In this document: positions 11,290-21,799 of the stretch, one piece after another
Layout of the letters: every line of letters begins with the position of its first letter
Numbering within the stretch: position 1 is the stretch's first letter
NCBI RefSeq assembly: GCF_009389715.1
Contig: NC_052399.1
Location: 7,442,585 to 7,506,584 of the forward strand
Length of the DNA: 64,000 nucleotides
Origin: Phoenix dactylifera
Lineage: Eukaryota > Streptophyta > Magnoliopsida > Arecales > Arecaceae
Direction: 5' to 3'
Translations under genes and position numbers: made by a program
Notes under the pieces: generated by a model
Database searches by the model: none
What the model saw: the letters and a program-made list of their open reading frames with translations, nothing else
What the model was told of the DNA's origin: nothing

Positions 11290-12237
11290 TTGGAGGGTGG
11301 CATGAGAATATTTGCCGACAAGAGATGTATTGGCGAGGAGGTGTGTGCTTGTCACTTCTATTTGCTAGGGGTGTCCTGATGTGGAGTCAATCAATCATGT
11401 TATCCTTCAATGCCCACGTGTGGCGTAGATCTGGGGATGCGCTATGGTTTTATCGCAGGACACGACATCGACTAAGGACTTCTTTCACCTGCTGAAATAG
11501 TCGCTGTAGAGGCCCAATATTATGGAGTGAGGCATAAGATGTGCCTATGTGACTATGATATTTGGCTGGACATGAATGCTTAGATCTTCGAGGGTGCATC
11601 TGAAGAAAGTGGTGGATAAAACATTACTCTACGCTGCTCAAGCCTTCAATACCACTGTTGTGGTCTTCTAGGTTGGCTAAGGACATTTGAGGTTTTATTC
11701 AGCTTGCGTAGCAGCCAGGACTATTTTTGTCTCCCAGAAGTTTCCGCCACTTAGCTTTTTTACGGTAAATTTCGATGGCAGTGTGTCAGAAGAGGAGTGA
11801 GCTTCGTGATTAGAGACCACGACTTCAGGTTCGTTACAGTCGGTGGTCGGCGTATCTTCGACGAGTCTGTTATTAGAGTAGAGCTGAGAGCTGTATAGAA
11901 AGGCATTACCCATACGAGACGTGCGCTAAGTGTGGATAGTATATGTCTTGAAGGTGACTCAGCCATAGTGATCAACTGGATTCAGGGCCAGCATAGCAGT
12001 GACGATTAGCACTTGCTACTTTGAGGCATCAACAAGCTTTTGAGGAGGTTGACTTATGTCTTTCGGAAAGCGAATAGCACCGCCGACTGGCAGCTTTCTA
12101 TGCTGCATATCACTCAGAAAAGTTCTTATGGGAGAGTTTTGAGGTTGTTTTTTTTCTTTTTCATCTTCTTTTTTCGGATTCTTCTGGTGCACTCATGCTA
12201 GTTCAATGTGGATCCCCGTTGTATCAAAAAAAAAAAA
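11290..12237 (+). mobile_element. Decayed 3' end of a LINE (RNase H region) with poly(A) tail
   Basis: Plus-strand translation across frames shows the end of a plant LINE pol. A zinc-binding relic near 11340-11420 (C...DHVML.CP-like) is followed by an RNase H-like stretch around 11760-12110 with VNFDGS, ELRA and EGDSA. Several stops and frameshifts interrupt it. It ends in an A12 tract at 12226-12237. RNase H with VNFDGS...EGDSA is typical of the C-terminus of plant L1-type elements. It lies just downstream of MDH in the same orientation. The 5' boundary is uncertain. Confidence 0.7.
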
Positions 12238-14137
12238 GAAGCCATGCTTTTGTCCACAAGTAAAATATCGCTCAGTTATCAAGAAATCATGGTGAAAAAC
12301 CCATGATCAGTAAATGATGGGAGTGCCCTGCCATATGCTTTCATTTATTTGCTGTCTGTCCATCGCAGTTAGCATGTCGTACAGCCCTTTCATTTTTAAG
12401 TGCATAACATGGTGAACTAACAGAGCTGAAGCTATGCATGCATGTTCTTGGAAGACAGGAAAAAGTCGACCTGCGAAGGGCATCCATCCATCCAAGGACA
12501 CTCCATGAAGTCCCTTCCCTAAAGCGTCGACACGGAGGCAGATCTCAAGCAGTTGGCCATTCTTTTAGTTAGACCGGAGGTCATGGATGTCGGAACTCCG
12601 CTACCCGCTTTCCCTTGGTGGGATGGCAGCGGCTTCTCTTTGTGCTGTAGGAGCCTGTAGAAAGGCATTCCATGGTTAGTCCAAAGACGAGTGCAGTAAC
12701 GTCCAGTTGAACAAAGTAGAAGTTGAAATTCGAGCAGTGGATAGAATTGCCAAATAGGAAAAGAAATAAGAGCAAGAAGGAACGAGGATTTGGATCCTCA
12801 TGATGTGATTTGGTTCTTGGGGGGAGGTACGGTAACTCTATTTAGTTGGTCTCTTCATGGTTTAGATTTTGCCCAAAGATCATGTACTTAGACCCCGGCC
12901 AAGCTTTTATTCACGGATCTCATAATTATTTTTTATTTTTTTAATATTTGAAAATATTTTAGAAAATATTATGTATGAATATTAAATATTGCCAACAAGC
13001 TAAATGTCTTTTATCCCTTTAAGTTCGTATATCACCAACAATAGTCAATATAAGTCTATAAATATATCAAATATAAATAAATAATGCAAGAAAAACTTTA
13101 AAAAAAAATCCGGGTCGAGCTGGGCTTGGATGGGGTTTCAATGCCTAAGCCTGAAAGCCTGCTTGTTGAAAGAGCCTATATTTCCAGGTTAGGCTTTGGC
13201 CCGAGCCTGAAAAGGATTTTTTTTAACAAAAAAAAAAAGGATTTTAGATTTGTTCATTGTTGGAGAGAGAATAGAAAAATAAATAACAGAAAGGTGCCTC
13301 CTCCTCTCTTCCAGGAACATGCATCAAAACATCACCATATGACCTTTTCAATATCTCTACGTTTCCGTAGAAGTTCAATATCTGGATTCTCATTCGAGTT
13401 TGATGAATCCAATACGCCAATGGTGTGTATATATAAGCTATTGTAGAAAGAATAATATCCTAAATATCTGCATTTAGTTTGGGAATAAGAAAAATAAATA
13501 TGACCTGTTTTTGCAGAAAACAAGTATAAAATGGATTTTTATTGCAGAAGTCCTGCAAGATGATTAAGCTGCTGATACGAAGACAAGTTACTAGGGGTGT
13601 CTTCAATCATTCATATGGTAGATAACCTGGGCATTTTGGTTGACCAATAACGCAATATATGCTGTTGGCCCCTGTAACAGTAGATTCGAACCGATAACAA
13701 ATCTTAGGAGTCCACAGGTAACACAAATTTGAAATGCACTTATTAGAAGCAGGGCTAACTGGCATCCTTCCACAAGAGGTAACTAGCATCACAAACATTT
13801 ATGACCAAACTGGTTGAAATTTTAGGTGCTGGCAACAAAAGGTGGCACCAAGAAAGGGTTTTGACAACAAAACTAAGAATAGTTTTGCACCAAGCTCATT
13901 TGCATGTGCTATCCAGGGATCAGCTTTGAGAGTCTCTATCCAAGAGTGTCGAGAAGCGATGAAAGAAGAAATTCTTCACCACTTTGGTCTTCGCATAAAC
14001 ATCGGCACACATCTGTCTCCATTACTTGTAGAATAACCTCATATCTTTACTATTTGATACCATCTCATATACAGTCATAAGAAGAAATTGTGCAACAAGG
14101 CAGTACGAGATGATAGCACATTCTCTCTTGTTTCCTT
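12238..14137. other. Intergenic between MDH and the PPR gene; no gene recognised
   Basis: MDH and the PPR gene converge on this stretch, so the right end includes the PPR 3' UTR. The segment about 12890-13230 has GGCC/AGCCTGA-type word repetition (CCCGAGCCTGAAA and similar) around AT-rich DNA, the look of a decayed nonautonomous transposon. The other short ORFs show no domain. Confidence 0.4.
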
Positions 14138-15961
14138 CTACCAATAATCTCCACAAGAGCATAATCCATTCTCAAAGTGATGGAAGCGATTGAGATCTCT
14201 GAGAATTATTTTCCTATCAAACACCATTGAAACTAGCTTCGCCATCGAATGGCAGTCCCTGCAGACACGGAGGTTCTTAACAACACGGAGGGCTGTCCCA
14301 GGAGGGGAGTTTATAAGCCCGAAGGCGATCGCTAGCTTCTCGCTGTGATATCTAAGGCTAACCTCCTTGTCTTCCTCCCCCATACCCACATGAAACACCT
14401 GACAAGTATCAGGCACATACCCAACCAACTTCAATTGATTCACCACCTCATCTACCATTCTGTATACCTCTCTAGACTGTGGGTGCTTGCCATCCCCAGA
14501 GAAGAACTCATGGACCATGTTATCCACCTCAATTGAGCTGCAACCAGGCACCTTCACGATCCGTTGCTCGCCCATCAATTTCCTTATCCGGTTCACATCT
14601 TCCCATCTCCCATCAGATGCACACATGTTCGAAAGAATCACATAATCCCCACCATGAGAGTCATCCAGCTCTAAAATCCTCTCGAAGACACGCTTGCCAA
14701 GATCAACATTCCCATGGCCTCCACAAGCTGATAACAGTGTTCGCCATAAGATCGGTGTTGGCTCATTTGGTAAACCATCGATGAAGTCATAAGCCTCGTC
14801 GAGTCGCCCTGCTCGAGCCAGCAAATCCACCACACACCCATAATGCTTGATTCCTGGAACAATGCCATAACCACTCCTCATGCTATGGAAATACCCCAGC
14901 CCTTCATCCACCCTGCCTGAATGACTGCAAGCATACAATACTCCAAGAAATGTAATGTCATCAGGTTTAATCCCCTCCCTCTGCATTTCTTCAAAAAGAG
15001 AGATGGCTTTGCTCCCATGCCCATGAACTGCGTAGGCCACGATCATGGCCGACCAAGCTTGGGTATCCTTCGAACTCGTCTCCCGAAACACTTGCACAGC
15101 ATCTTCCAAGCTCCCGCACTTGGCATACATGTCGATCAATGCGGTGTTCACCTTTATGTATGAATCAAATCCATTCCTTCTGATGTACTCATGGATCCAT
15201 TTCCCCAGTTCAAGCGCCCCCGACAGGGCGCATGAGGAAAGAACACTGAGCATCGTGACATCCGTTGGCTTGAGGCCCTTTGCTTGCAATTCCCGAAACA
15301 AAGCTAGTGCCTCGCTAGGACGGCTGCTCCGAACACAAGCTGTGATCATCGAATTGTACGAAACCACACATGGCTCCTCCATCCCATCGAAAAGGGTGCG
15401 AGCAGCGCGAATGCTGCCGCACTCGGCATACATGTTTACAAGCGTGGGGCGCACGTAGATGTTCTCGGCGAGCCCGAGCTTCACGGTGATGCCATGGGCT
15501 TGCATCCCTTCTTTTGAGGCTCTGGCGCTTGCACATGCCTTCAGAAGGGAAGGGAAGGTGTAGTCATCGGGGGCGACGCCGGTCTCGAGCATGCGGATGA
15601 AGAGGGAGAAGGATTGGATTGGGGTGTGGGAGCGGGAGTAGCCGCGGGACATGGTGTTGAAGAGGACGACGTCGGGGTGGGGAATTCGGTCGAACAGGCG
15701 GTGGGCGTAGTCCATGGAGGAGGTTTTGGGATGGAGGCAGCAGGAGGTGATGAGCTTGGTGAGGAGAGAGGGGTGGTCCTGGAGATGGGATTTGATGGCG
15801 AGGGCGTGGAGCTGCTGGCGTTCTCTCAAGGTGGTGCACTTGGAGAGGAGGGAGACGAGAGATGGGAGGGGAGTCTCTATTGGTTTGGGAGTTGGGTTAT
15901 TGTGGTCGCAGGGTTTGGATTTGGCGGGAGAGAGGGGATTGATCGTTAGAGCTCTGCTCAT
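14138..15961 (-). CDS. OTP85: DYW-class PPR protein, chloroplast RNA-editing factor (OTP85-like)
   Basis: This intronless gene encodes a 607-residue PLS-subfamily pentatricopeptide protein. The N-terminus (about 30 residues) is Ser/Pro/Lys-rich, consistent with an organelle transit peptide. PPR repeats run from about residue 33 to 410 (signatures such as PDVVLFNTMSRGYSR, DYTFPSLLKACASA, NTALIDMYAKCGSLEDA and DTQAWSAMIVAYAVHG). Then come the E/E+ region (VPGCSSIEV, HEFFSGDGKHP) and a complete DYW domain. The domain has the deaminase-type HSEKLA zinc/catalytic motif, CRDCH, and the terminal CSCGDYW. Such proteins bind a specific organelle transcript and edit C to U. From memory the closest match is Arabidopsis OTP85 (At2g02980), which acts on a plastid ndhD site. 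Orthology is inferred from similar length and motif wording and needs a phylogeny. The start ATG at 15961 is the first in frame. Confidence 0.9.
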   Translation of the reverse strand: MSRALTINPLSPAKSKPCDHNNPTPKPIETPLPSLVSLLSKCTTLRERQQLHALAIKSHLQDHPSLLTKLITSCCLHPKTSSMDYAHRLFDRIPHPDVVLFNTMSRGYSRSHTPIQSFSLFIRMLETGVAPDDYTFPSLLKACASARASKEGMQAHGITVKLGLAENIYVRPTLVNMYAECGSIRAARTLFDGMEEPCVVSYNSMITACVRSSRPSEALALFRELQAKGLKPTDVTMLSVLSSCALSGALELGKWIHEYIRRNGFDSYIKVNTALIDMYAKCGSLEDAVQVFRETSSKDTQAWSAMIVAYAVHGHGSKAISLFEEMQREGIKPDDITFLGVLYACSHSGRVDEGLGYFHSMRSGYGIVPGIKHYGCVVDLLARAGRLDEAYDFIDGLPNEPTPILWRTLLSACGGHGNVDLGKRVFERILELDDSHGGDYVILSNMCASDGRWEDVNRIRKLMGEQRIVKVPGCSSIEVDNMVHEFFSGDGKHPQSREVYRMVDEVVNQLKLVGYVPDTCQVFHVGMGEEDKEVSLRYHSEKLAIAFGLINSPPGTALRVVKNLRVCRDCHSMAKLVSMVFDRKIILRDLNRFHHFENGLCSCGDYW

Positions 15962-16502
15962 TGTAACTGGTTCTTGGAAAATTCAGGAAAAAAAGAATTG
16001 AAGGAAGTTAAGACATGAGAGAGATCTTATTTTCCTAGCTCTTTATCTTTCCCTTTATGTATTTTTTAGCAGTTGTAGTACTGGCTCTGAGCCACGAATT
16101 CACTTAAGGCCACCAGTTTCCCTCCAAGGTCTAGGAAACAAATCGAAGCACTCCTCCAAAATTTGAGAGATATATCTCTCTCATATCACCGCAAGAGCCT
16201 AGATCTTCGTAGAGATCGAGAGCCAAGGGTATTTGCGCCCTTCATATCCGATGAAAGGCCCAGTGACTAAGAGAAGGTAGAAGAAGTACTATTACTTCAA
16301 CTAGAATCACGGCTATAACACCGTGCTCCCAACTCAAGGATGAAATTGAAGTACTCATCCGACGCGAATGGCTAGATTGGTACGTGTGCCTCCAGCGGGG
16401 CCAAGGAGTGCTCATTTCGAGCTCCGGTCCTCCGCCTCAAAAACAAATTAACAACCGCCGAGCGACCGGTGTTATTAGCACTATCACTCGCAGTACCTCG
16501 AG
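15962..16502. other. PPR 5' flank running into transposon-derived DNA
   Basis: The first 100 bp or so are the presumed PPR promoter and leader. From about 16080 the sequence becomes compositionally like the retroelement remnants to the right (GC-rich, many stops). The last 8 bases, ACCTCGAG at 16495-16502, are the left target duplication of the next element. Confidence 0.35.
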
Positions 16503-17205
16503 TAAGGTTGCAAATGGGTCGGGTTGACTCATGACCCGATCCGACCCGCGTAGACCTGACCCGACCCATTTTGGAGGATCCATGGGGCAGGGTCGGATCC
16601 TAAAATTGGACCCATTCCATTTTTTGGGTTGGGACTGGGCTTATTGGATTCAAACCCGACCTGACCCGATCCATTTGAAATTTGGGTAATTTTGAGTTTT
16701 CAATTTTACGACCCGACCCGACCCAACTCAAATATGTAAAATTATTTGGGCCTGCGGGGGTGCAAACAAGTTCTGAAGTCATAGATGGGTTGACCCAAAC
16801 TGAACCCGACCTGGACCCAAACTAGACTCGAATTTTTTGGAGTGGCCTGGGTTACACATGGACCCGACCCAAATGACCCGTTCGGTCAAAAATTATAACG
16901 GTAGACCCGATCCGACCAGAATCTGTAAAATTATTTAGGCCCATGGGGGTGCAAACAACTTCTCAAGCCATACATGGGTTGACCCGAACCGGACCCAAAC
17001 TGGACCCAAATTTTTTGGGTTGGGTCCGGGTTATACATGGACCCGACCTGAATGATCCATTGAGTGAAAAATTGTACCGATCAATCCGACCCGACCCGAT
17101 CTTCTATTGGGTTGGATTTGGGTCCAAAATTAGAACTTGAATAAGGAACTGAGTTAGGTTGGGATCACGCATGACTTGATCCAATCCAACCCATTTGCAC
17201 CCCTA
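16503..17205. mobile_element. hAT-like nonautonomous element built of degenerate GACCC words (703 bp)
   Basis: The ends are inverted: left TAAGGTTGCAAATGGGTCGG, right reverse complement TAGGGGTGCAAATGGGTTGG. Flanking octamers ACCTCGAG and GCCTCAAG match at 6 of 8, an aged 8 bp target duplication. The interior repeats GACCCGACCCG-like words and has no coding capacity. A second member with the same ends lies at 49842-51058. Confidence 0.75.
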
Positions 17206-17769
17206 GCCTCAAGCAACCGAACTCCTCAACGGGAAGACGACAAAGCAACCATGAGTCATGCACATTGATGGGTCATTAAGTCCGGGGGCAGCGGGGTCTG
17301 TCCCACGCTTGCTAGCCCTAGTGAAACAATCACAGAGTGCGCCCTTCGATACGAATTCTCCACCTTGAGTAATGTGACCAAGTATAAGATGCTCTACACC
17401 AGATCTCGAACCCGACCACTAGAGGCCTTCGGCATAAAAGATGGGGGACCTCGACGGCGCCCCGATCCCACGAATTTGGAACTACGACAACCTTCGCATT
17501 TGTCATCAGTAAGATTCATTGAAGCTTGAACTCATTGTCAATAAAAATTTTTTCGTTTTGTTTGTCTTTCAGATCAAGTGACTATGATAATTGAGTCTGA
17601 TATGGGATACCCTAGGGACGCCGGGGCCCAACAAAGGATACACCCAGAGGATGCCCAGGGCCTCCTCAAGACCGAGCCTACTCGGATTTTTCCTCGAAGC
17701 TAACTTTAGGGATGCCTCGGGGTGCATACTCCCGAGATGAGAAGGTCGGTCACCGCATCGAAGGCTCCA
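17206..17769. other. Retroelement-derived sequence, no ORF
   Basis: GC-richer than the genic flanks and continuous with the tandem array to the right. It is probably noncoding sequence of the older element that also holds the gag-like relic. I cannot identify an LTR boundary. Confidence 0.35.
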
Positions 17770-18945
17770 TGACTCAAACGACCTCTTCAGATCCATAATA
17801 ACCCGAGCAGGAGAACCGGCTGGCTCGAGAGTCAAGGGACCTCTTCAAGTCTATAATGACCAAAGCAAGAGAACCGGTCATCCCGCCAAAGGTTCGGCTA
17901 GTCAAGCGACCTTTTCAGGTCCATAATGGCTTGAGTAGGAGAACCGCCTGCCGTGTTAAAGGCTCAGCGAGTCAAGCAACCTCTTCAAGTCTATAATGGC
18001 CCAAGCAAAAGAACTGGCCGCTGCACTGAAAGCTCAATGAGTCAAACGACATCTTCAGGTCTATAATAGCCCAAGCAGGAGAACCGGCTGTTGCACCGAA
18101 GGCTCGGCGAGTCAAGCGACCTCTTCAGGTCTATAATGGCTCGAATAGGAGAACCAGCCGCTGCGCTGAAGGCTTGGTGAGTCAAACGACCTCTTTAGAT
18201 CCATAATGGTTGGAGCAGGAGAATCGGCCATCGTGCTGAAGGCTCGGTGAGTCAAGCGACCTCTTTAGATCCATAATGAATCGAGCAGGAGAACCAGCCT
18301 CCGTGCCGAAGGCTCGATGAGTAAAACGATCTCTTCAGATCTATAATGGCTCGAGCAGGAGAATCGGCCACCGCACTGAAGGTTCGACAAGTCAAGCAGC
18401 CTCTTTTTATCTATAATGGCCCAAGTAGAAGAACCAGCCGCCGCGCCGAGGGCTCGACGAGTTAAATAACCTCTTTAGGTCTATTATGGCCAGAGTAGGA
18501 GACCGGCTGTCGTACTGAAGGCTCGGTGAATCAAGCAATCTCTTTAGATCTATAATGGCCCGAGCAGGAGAACTATCTGCCATCCCGAATTCTCGACGAG
18601 TCAAACGACCTCTTTAGGGCCATAATGGCCCATGCAAGAGAACCGACTACCACGCCGAGGGCTTGACGAGTCAAGCGACCTTTTTAGGTCCATAATGGTC
18701 CGAGTAGGAGAACCGACCACTATGCCACCAAAGGTTCAGCGAGTTACAAGATCTCTTCAAGTCCATAATGGCTCGAGCAGGAGAATCGGCTACCGCACCA
18801 TAGGCTCAGCAAGTCAAGCGACCTCTGTAGGTCCTTAATGATCCGAACAGGAGAACCGACTGCTGCATTGAAGGCTCAGCGAGTCTATCAGTCTCTTCGG
18901 GTTGGCAATAGCCTAAGCAAGAGAACCGGTCACCACGCCAAAGGA
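17770..18945. repeat. Tandem array, about 16-17 units of 70 bp
   Basis: The anchor CTCTTCAGGTCTATAATGGC recurs exactly every 70 bp at 17841, 17911, 17981, 18051, 18121, 18191, 18261, 18331, 18401 and 18471. It then continues with a one- or two-base slip to about 18893. Each unit also contains GAGCAGGAGAACCGGC and GAAGGCTCGGCGAGTCAAGC. Copies differ at perhaps 10-20 percent of sites, so the array is not recent. It lies next to a gag-like relic, in the position of internal tandem repeats of gypsy-type elements. Reading frames through it are periodic shadows. Confidence 0.85.
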
Positions 18946-19229
18946 TCGATGACAAGCAGAAACCAAAGCTAGGTACTTTGAAAAATTTCTCTGCTTTCAT
19001 TATCTTCTGGTGCATATAGTAACCTCAGCAGAAATCGAGCAAAAAGATCTACAACAAAAGGTTGAATGTTGGGACGACGACCTGGACTCAAGCAAAGAGC
19101 AAATAATAATACGACGCAAATCAAGACTGAAGTCAGCTACTTGGGAAACTCCTCACTTTCATTAAAGTTGTACTCTTTTACACTAACCCCAATAGAGGCC
19201 AAATAAAAAAATGGCACATCAAGCTCAGC
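18946..19229. other. Spacer between the 70 bp array and the gag-like relic
   Basis: No recognisable feature. Two short stretches share wording about closing with CTCACTTTCATTA/CTGCTTTCATTATC, suggesting a small internal duplication. Confidence 0.3.
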
Positions 19230-19818
19230 TTACTCAAGCAAAAAGGAAAAACAGACAAAAATGGCAAGGCAGAAGACTTCATCCCTTGTCCTAGCCCTTA
19301 TCAGCGCCTTCTTCATTGCTGGCATCTCCGCCTTTGCCACCGACAGGGTCACCACCTTCATCAATGCCGTCATCGTTGTCATCGAGGACCTAGAAGTCCA
19401 ACCCTGGGAAAAGTCGTCGGGCTTGAGCTCGACATGCCTCAATGCCCTTACCAAAGGCGTTGGCCGCAATCTCTAGGGCCTCCTCTCAAAACTCCTTTGA
19501 GGTGTGGTACTCTTTGATCGCCTATACGACCTTTGCTCGACACGAAGCGCCCACTTGCTGGCCTTGGCAACTCATCTGTCTGCCTCATTGGATCTGTATG
19601 GCCAAGGTGCGGACTTTAGTTGACCTGGACTCATCCTCGTTCGACTTGACCTTCACATTGACCGATTTGGTCTTTGCCTCGGCCACCATGATCTTTGCCT
19701 CGAGCAACTTGGCCCGCTCCATGGCCCCTTTCCATTTCAACTAGAGCATCGAACTAGGCTTCGTGAACCTCTCGGCCAACCGCTCTGTCTCCCTGAGCAC
19801 ATGGGCATGTTGAAAAGG
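19230..19818 (-). pseudogene. Decayed gag-like coiled-coil frame of an older retroelement, C-terminal part
   Basis: On the minus strand, stretches such as AMERAKLLEAKIMVAEAKTK and EYHTSKEF.EEALEIAANAF run towards ARRLFPGLDF. This coiled-coil plus F-x-G..C/A-R..FP-LDL pattern occurs in plant gypsy-type gag-related proteins. Several in-frame stops interrupt it. The frame is cut at its right end by the Sirevirus insertion, and its upstream part reappears at 31634. The host 5-mer AAAGG at 19814-19818 is the left target duplication of that insertion. Confidence 0.55.
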
Positions 19819-20610
19819 TGTTGCCCAGATAGACAACCCAAGAGGGGGGGGGTGAATTGGGTTTTAAAATAATTTAGATATTTAAAACGTTGTGGATGAC
19901 TAATTAAAACTATTGCAAGTTGTTTAATTAAATGCTATGTGCTGTGAGTGATAAGAGAGGAAGAAGAAGAGAGACAATCAAACACAAACACCAAGTTTTA
20001 TAGTGGTTCGGAGCTAACCCTTGCTCCTACGTCCACTCCCCAAGTCTCACTTGGGAATTCACTATAACCCCCTTGGATTACAGCCGGTTGTTTTCCAAGC
20101 TCACAACCAAACTTGTTGTTTTACGAGCTCACAATGAACTCGGTCGGTTTTCCCAAGCTCACCGACTAGAACCACCCCGATTGTTTTTCCGGGATCACAA
20201 TCAAACCCTTACACACGTTGGTTTTAATAACTAGGCTCACCAACTAACCTCTATACCCTTGATTCAATCCCCCGATTGAATCAAGCAAATACAAGTTGTA
20301 AATAGAATAGACAAACAGAAAAACAAGCTTCTCAAAAGCAGATGAAAGACAATATAATCTAAAAGGAGTTTAGAAGCCCTCAAACGCTTTTAAGTTGGAG
20401 AAAAGGAATGGCTTCTTAAACTTCGGTCTCCTCTTGAATGTGTAGTCGACTTGAATGCAGGAGGAGCTTCTTTAATTGTTGGGAAGATGTAGGTGGATGC
20501 AGTAAATGCAGATCTTCCCTTTTTCTCGTTGAAGAACAAGTTGCAGAGTTGAATGCTTGAATACTTGGAGTGGAATGGTTGTTTTTCTGCCTTGCTACAG
20601 TCCTCTGTGG

Positions 20611-20620
20611 CTATTTAAAC
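20611..20620 (-). promoter_or_regulatory. Predicted TATA box of the left LTR
   Basis: The minus strand reads GGTTTAAATAGCC here, about 90 bp downstream (in element sense) of the palindrome array. The related LTR at 32584 has CCTATAAAAGG at a comparable position (33206-33216), which supports this placement. A second candidate, CACTATAAAACTTGG near 19992-20006, lies in the conserved U5-side block and is the alternative. Confidence 0.5.
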
Positions 20621-20709
20621 CAACCCCCACGGAAACTAGCCGTTAGAGAGCTTTTTCTGCCCGTTCTGCACACTCTGTACAGTCTGACAATGTGTCCGTT
20701 GGTGGGTTG

Positions 20710-21618
20710 GAGTCGACTCGCGCGATCAGGAGTCGACTCGTCTGTAGCGGGAGTCGACTCATACTTTTTCGGAGTCGACTCTGCAACTGTTCCAGATTTG
20801 AATTAAAGTTGCCTTCGCGACTGGGAGTCGACTCGTCTTGACCCAGAGTCGACTCGCCAACTTCTGGAGCTGACTTGGCTTTCTCGGAGTCGGCTCATCC
20901 CATGAAGTCCGTGGACGTATTTTTGAATTTGGTCCACTCGAGTCGACTCGACTGTCCTGGGAGTCGACTCGGCGCTCAGAGCCCGAACTCCCTATCTTCT
21001 GTCTTTTGGCTCGTCCAGTCTTGGAGTCGACTCGAGCTTCCTCGGAGTCGACTCGGCTCTCAGTTTCCGAAACTTGGTCTTCTGCCCTTTTGATGTGAAG
21101 CTGCCTTGGAGTTGACTCTAGCTGTCTGGGAGTCGACTCGAATCTCAGAGGCAGTAACTTGGTCTTCTGTCTTCTTTGTGGTCGCGGAGTCTCGGAGTCG
21201 ACTCGCGTAATGCGGGAGTCGACTCGAATCTCAGAGTCCAGAATCTGCCCTCTGACTTTTTCTTTGTGTACTGCTGAGAGTCGACTCTTGCTGTCTTTGG
21301 AGTCGACCTGCCAACCATCGGAGTCGACTCGCGTTCCACTGGAGTCGACTCGAATCTCAGACCCGAAAACTGCTCTCTGACTTTTTCTTTGTATTCCTCT
21401 TGGAGTCGACTCTTACTACCCTGGAGTCGACTCGGTGAACATCGGAGTCGACTCGCACACTTCGGGAGTCGACTCGTTGACAGGTTCTGAGTTGAAGCTT
21501 TCTGTTCGTCTGTCTGTTCTCAGTCGGAGTCGACTCGTACTGATCCGGAGTCGACTCGAGCTCGTGCCAGTGAACTTGATACGCTTGGAGTCGACTCGTG
21601 ATACTCTGGAGTCGACTC
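20710..21618. repeat. Array of 24 GAGTCGACTC palindromes in the left LTR
   Basis: Twenty-four exact copies of the 10 bp perfect palindrome occur in 909 bp, plus at least four one-mismatch copies (GAGTTGACTC, GAGTCGGCTC, GAGCTGACTT, GAGTCGACCT). Spacing is irregular, from about 12 to 90 bp, and the spacers are not copies of one another, so this is not a simple tandem repeat. Nearly all copies carry GG before and CG after on the plus strand. The array lies in the predicted U3 upstream of the TATA box. Confidence 0.95.
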
Positions 21619-21799
21619 GAGTCTCAGACTTTGGTTCAAGCTGACTTCTTAACTTATCCAAAAACTATGAACCAAGTCTTGAGACACTTAGACAAGATTT
21701 TCACTGAAACACTTAATTGAATTCATTAGTAAACAAGAAATATACTCAAATGCTTTGAGCTCATCAAAATCAAATAAGGTTTTAATCAATCACTCCACA

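Larger units (their letters stand above)
19819..21799 (-). repeat. Left (3') LTR of the Sirevirus element
   Basis: It starts TGTTGCCCAGATAGACAACC and ends ATCACTCCACA. It is nearly identical to 29650-31628. Differences include a G8 versus AG5 tract near the start, CCCAAGCTC/CCCAGGCTC, and a palindrome damaged at a CpG (GTTGAC here, GTCGAC in the right LTR, near 21111). The likely U3 is the right part (array plus TATA) and R/U5 the left part, because the element reads leftward. Confidence 0.95.

Noticed and set aside
19261..19476. Plus-strand ORF with a signal-peptide-like start (MARQKTSSLVLALISAFF).
   Set aside because: It is antisense to the gag-like relic and has no recognisable domain or gene structure.
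20710..21618. Regularly recurring palindromes with unique spacers resemble a CRISPR array.
   Set aside because: The repeat is only 10 bp, spacing varies widely, the array is duplicated in both LTRs of a retrotransposon, and the genome is eukaryotic.
20570..21661. Short ORFs with repeated ESTR/VDS/SRL residues on both strands of the LTRs (also 30399-31490).
   Set aside because: They are translations of the palindrome array in different frames and carry no domain.
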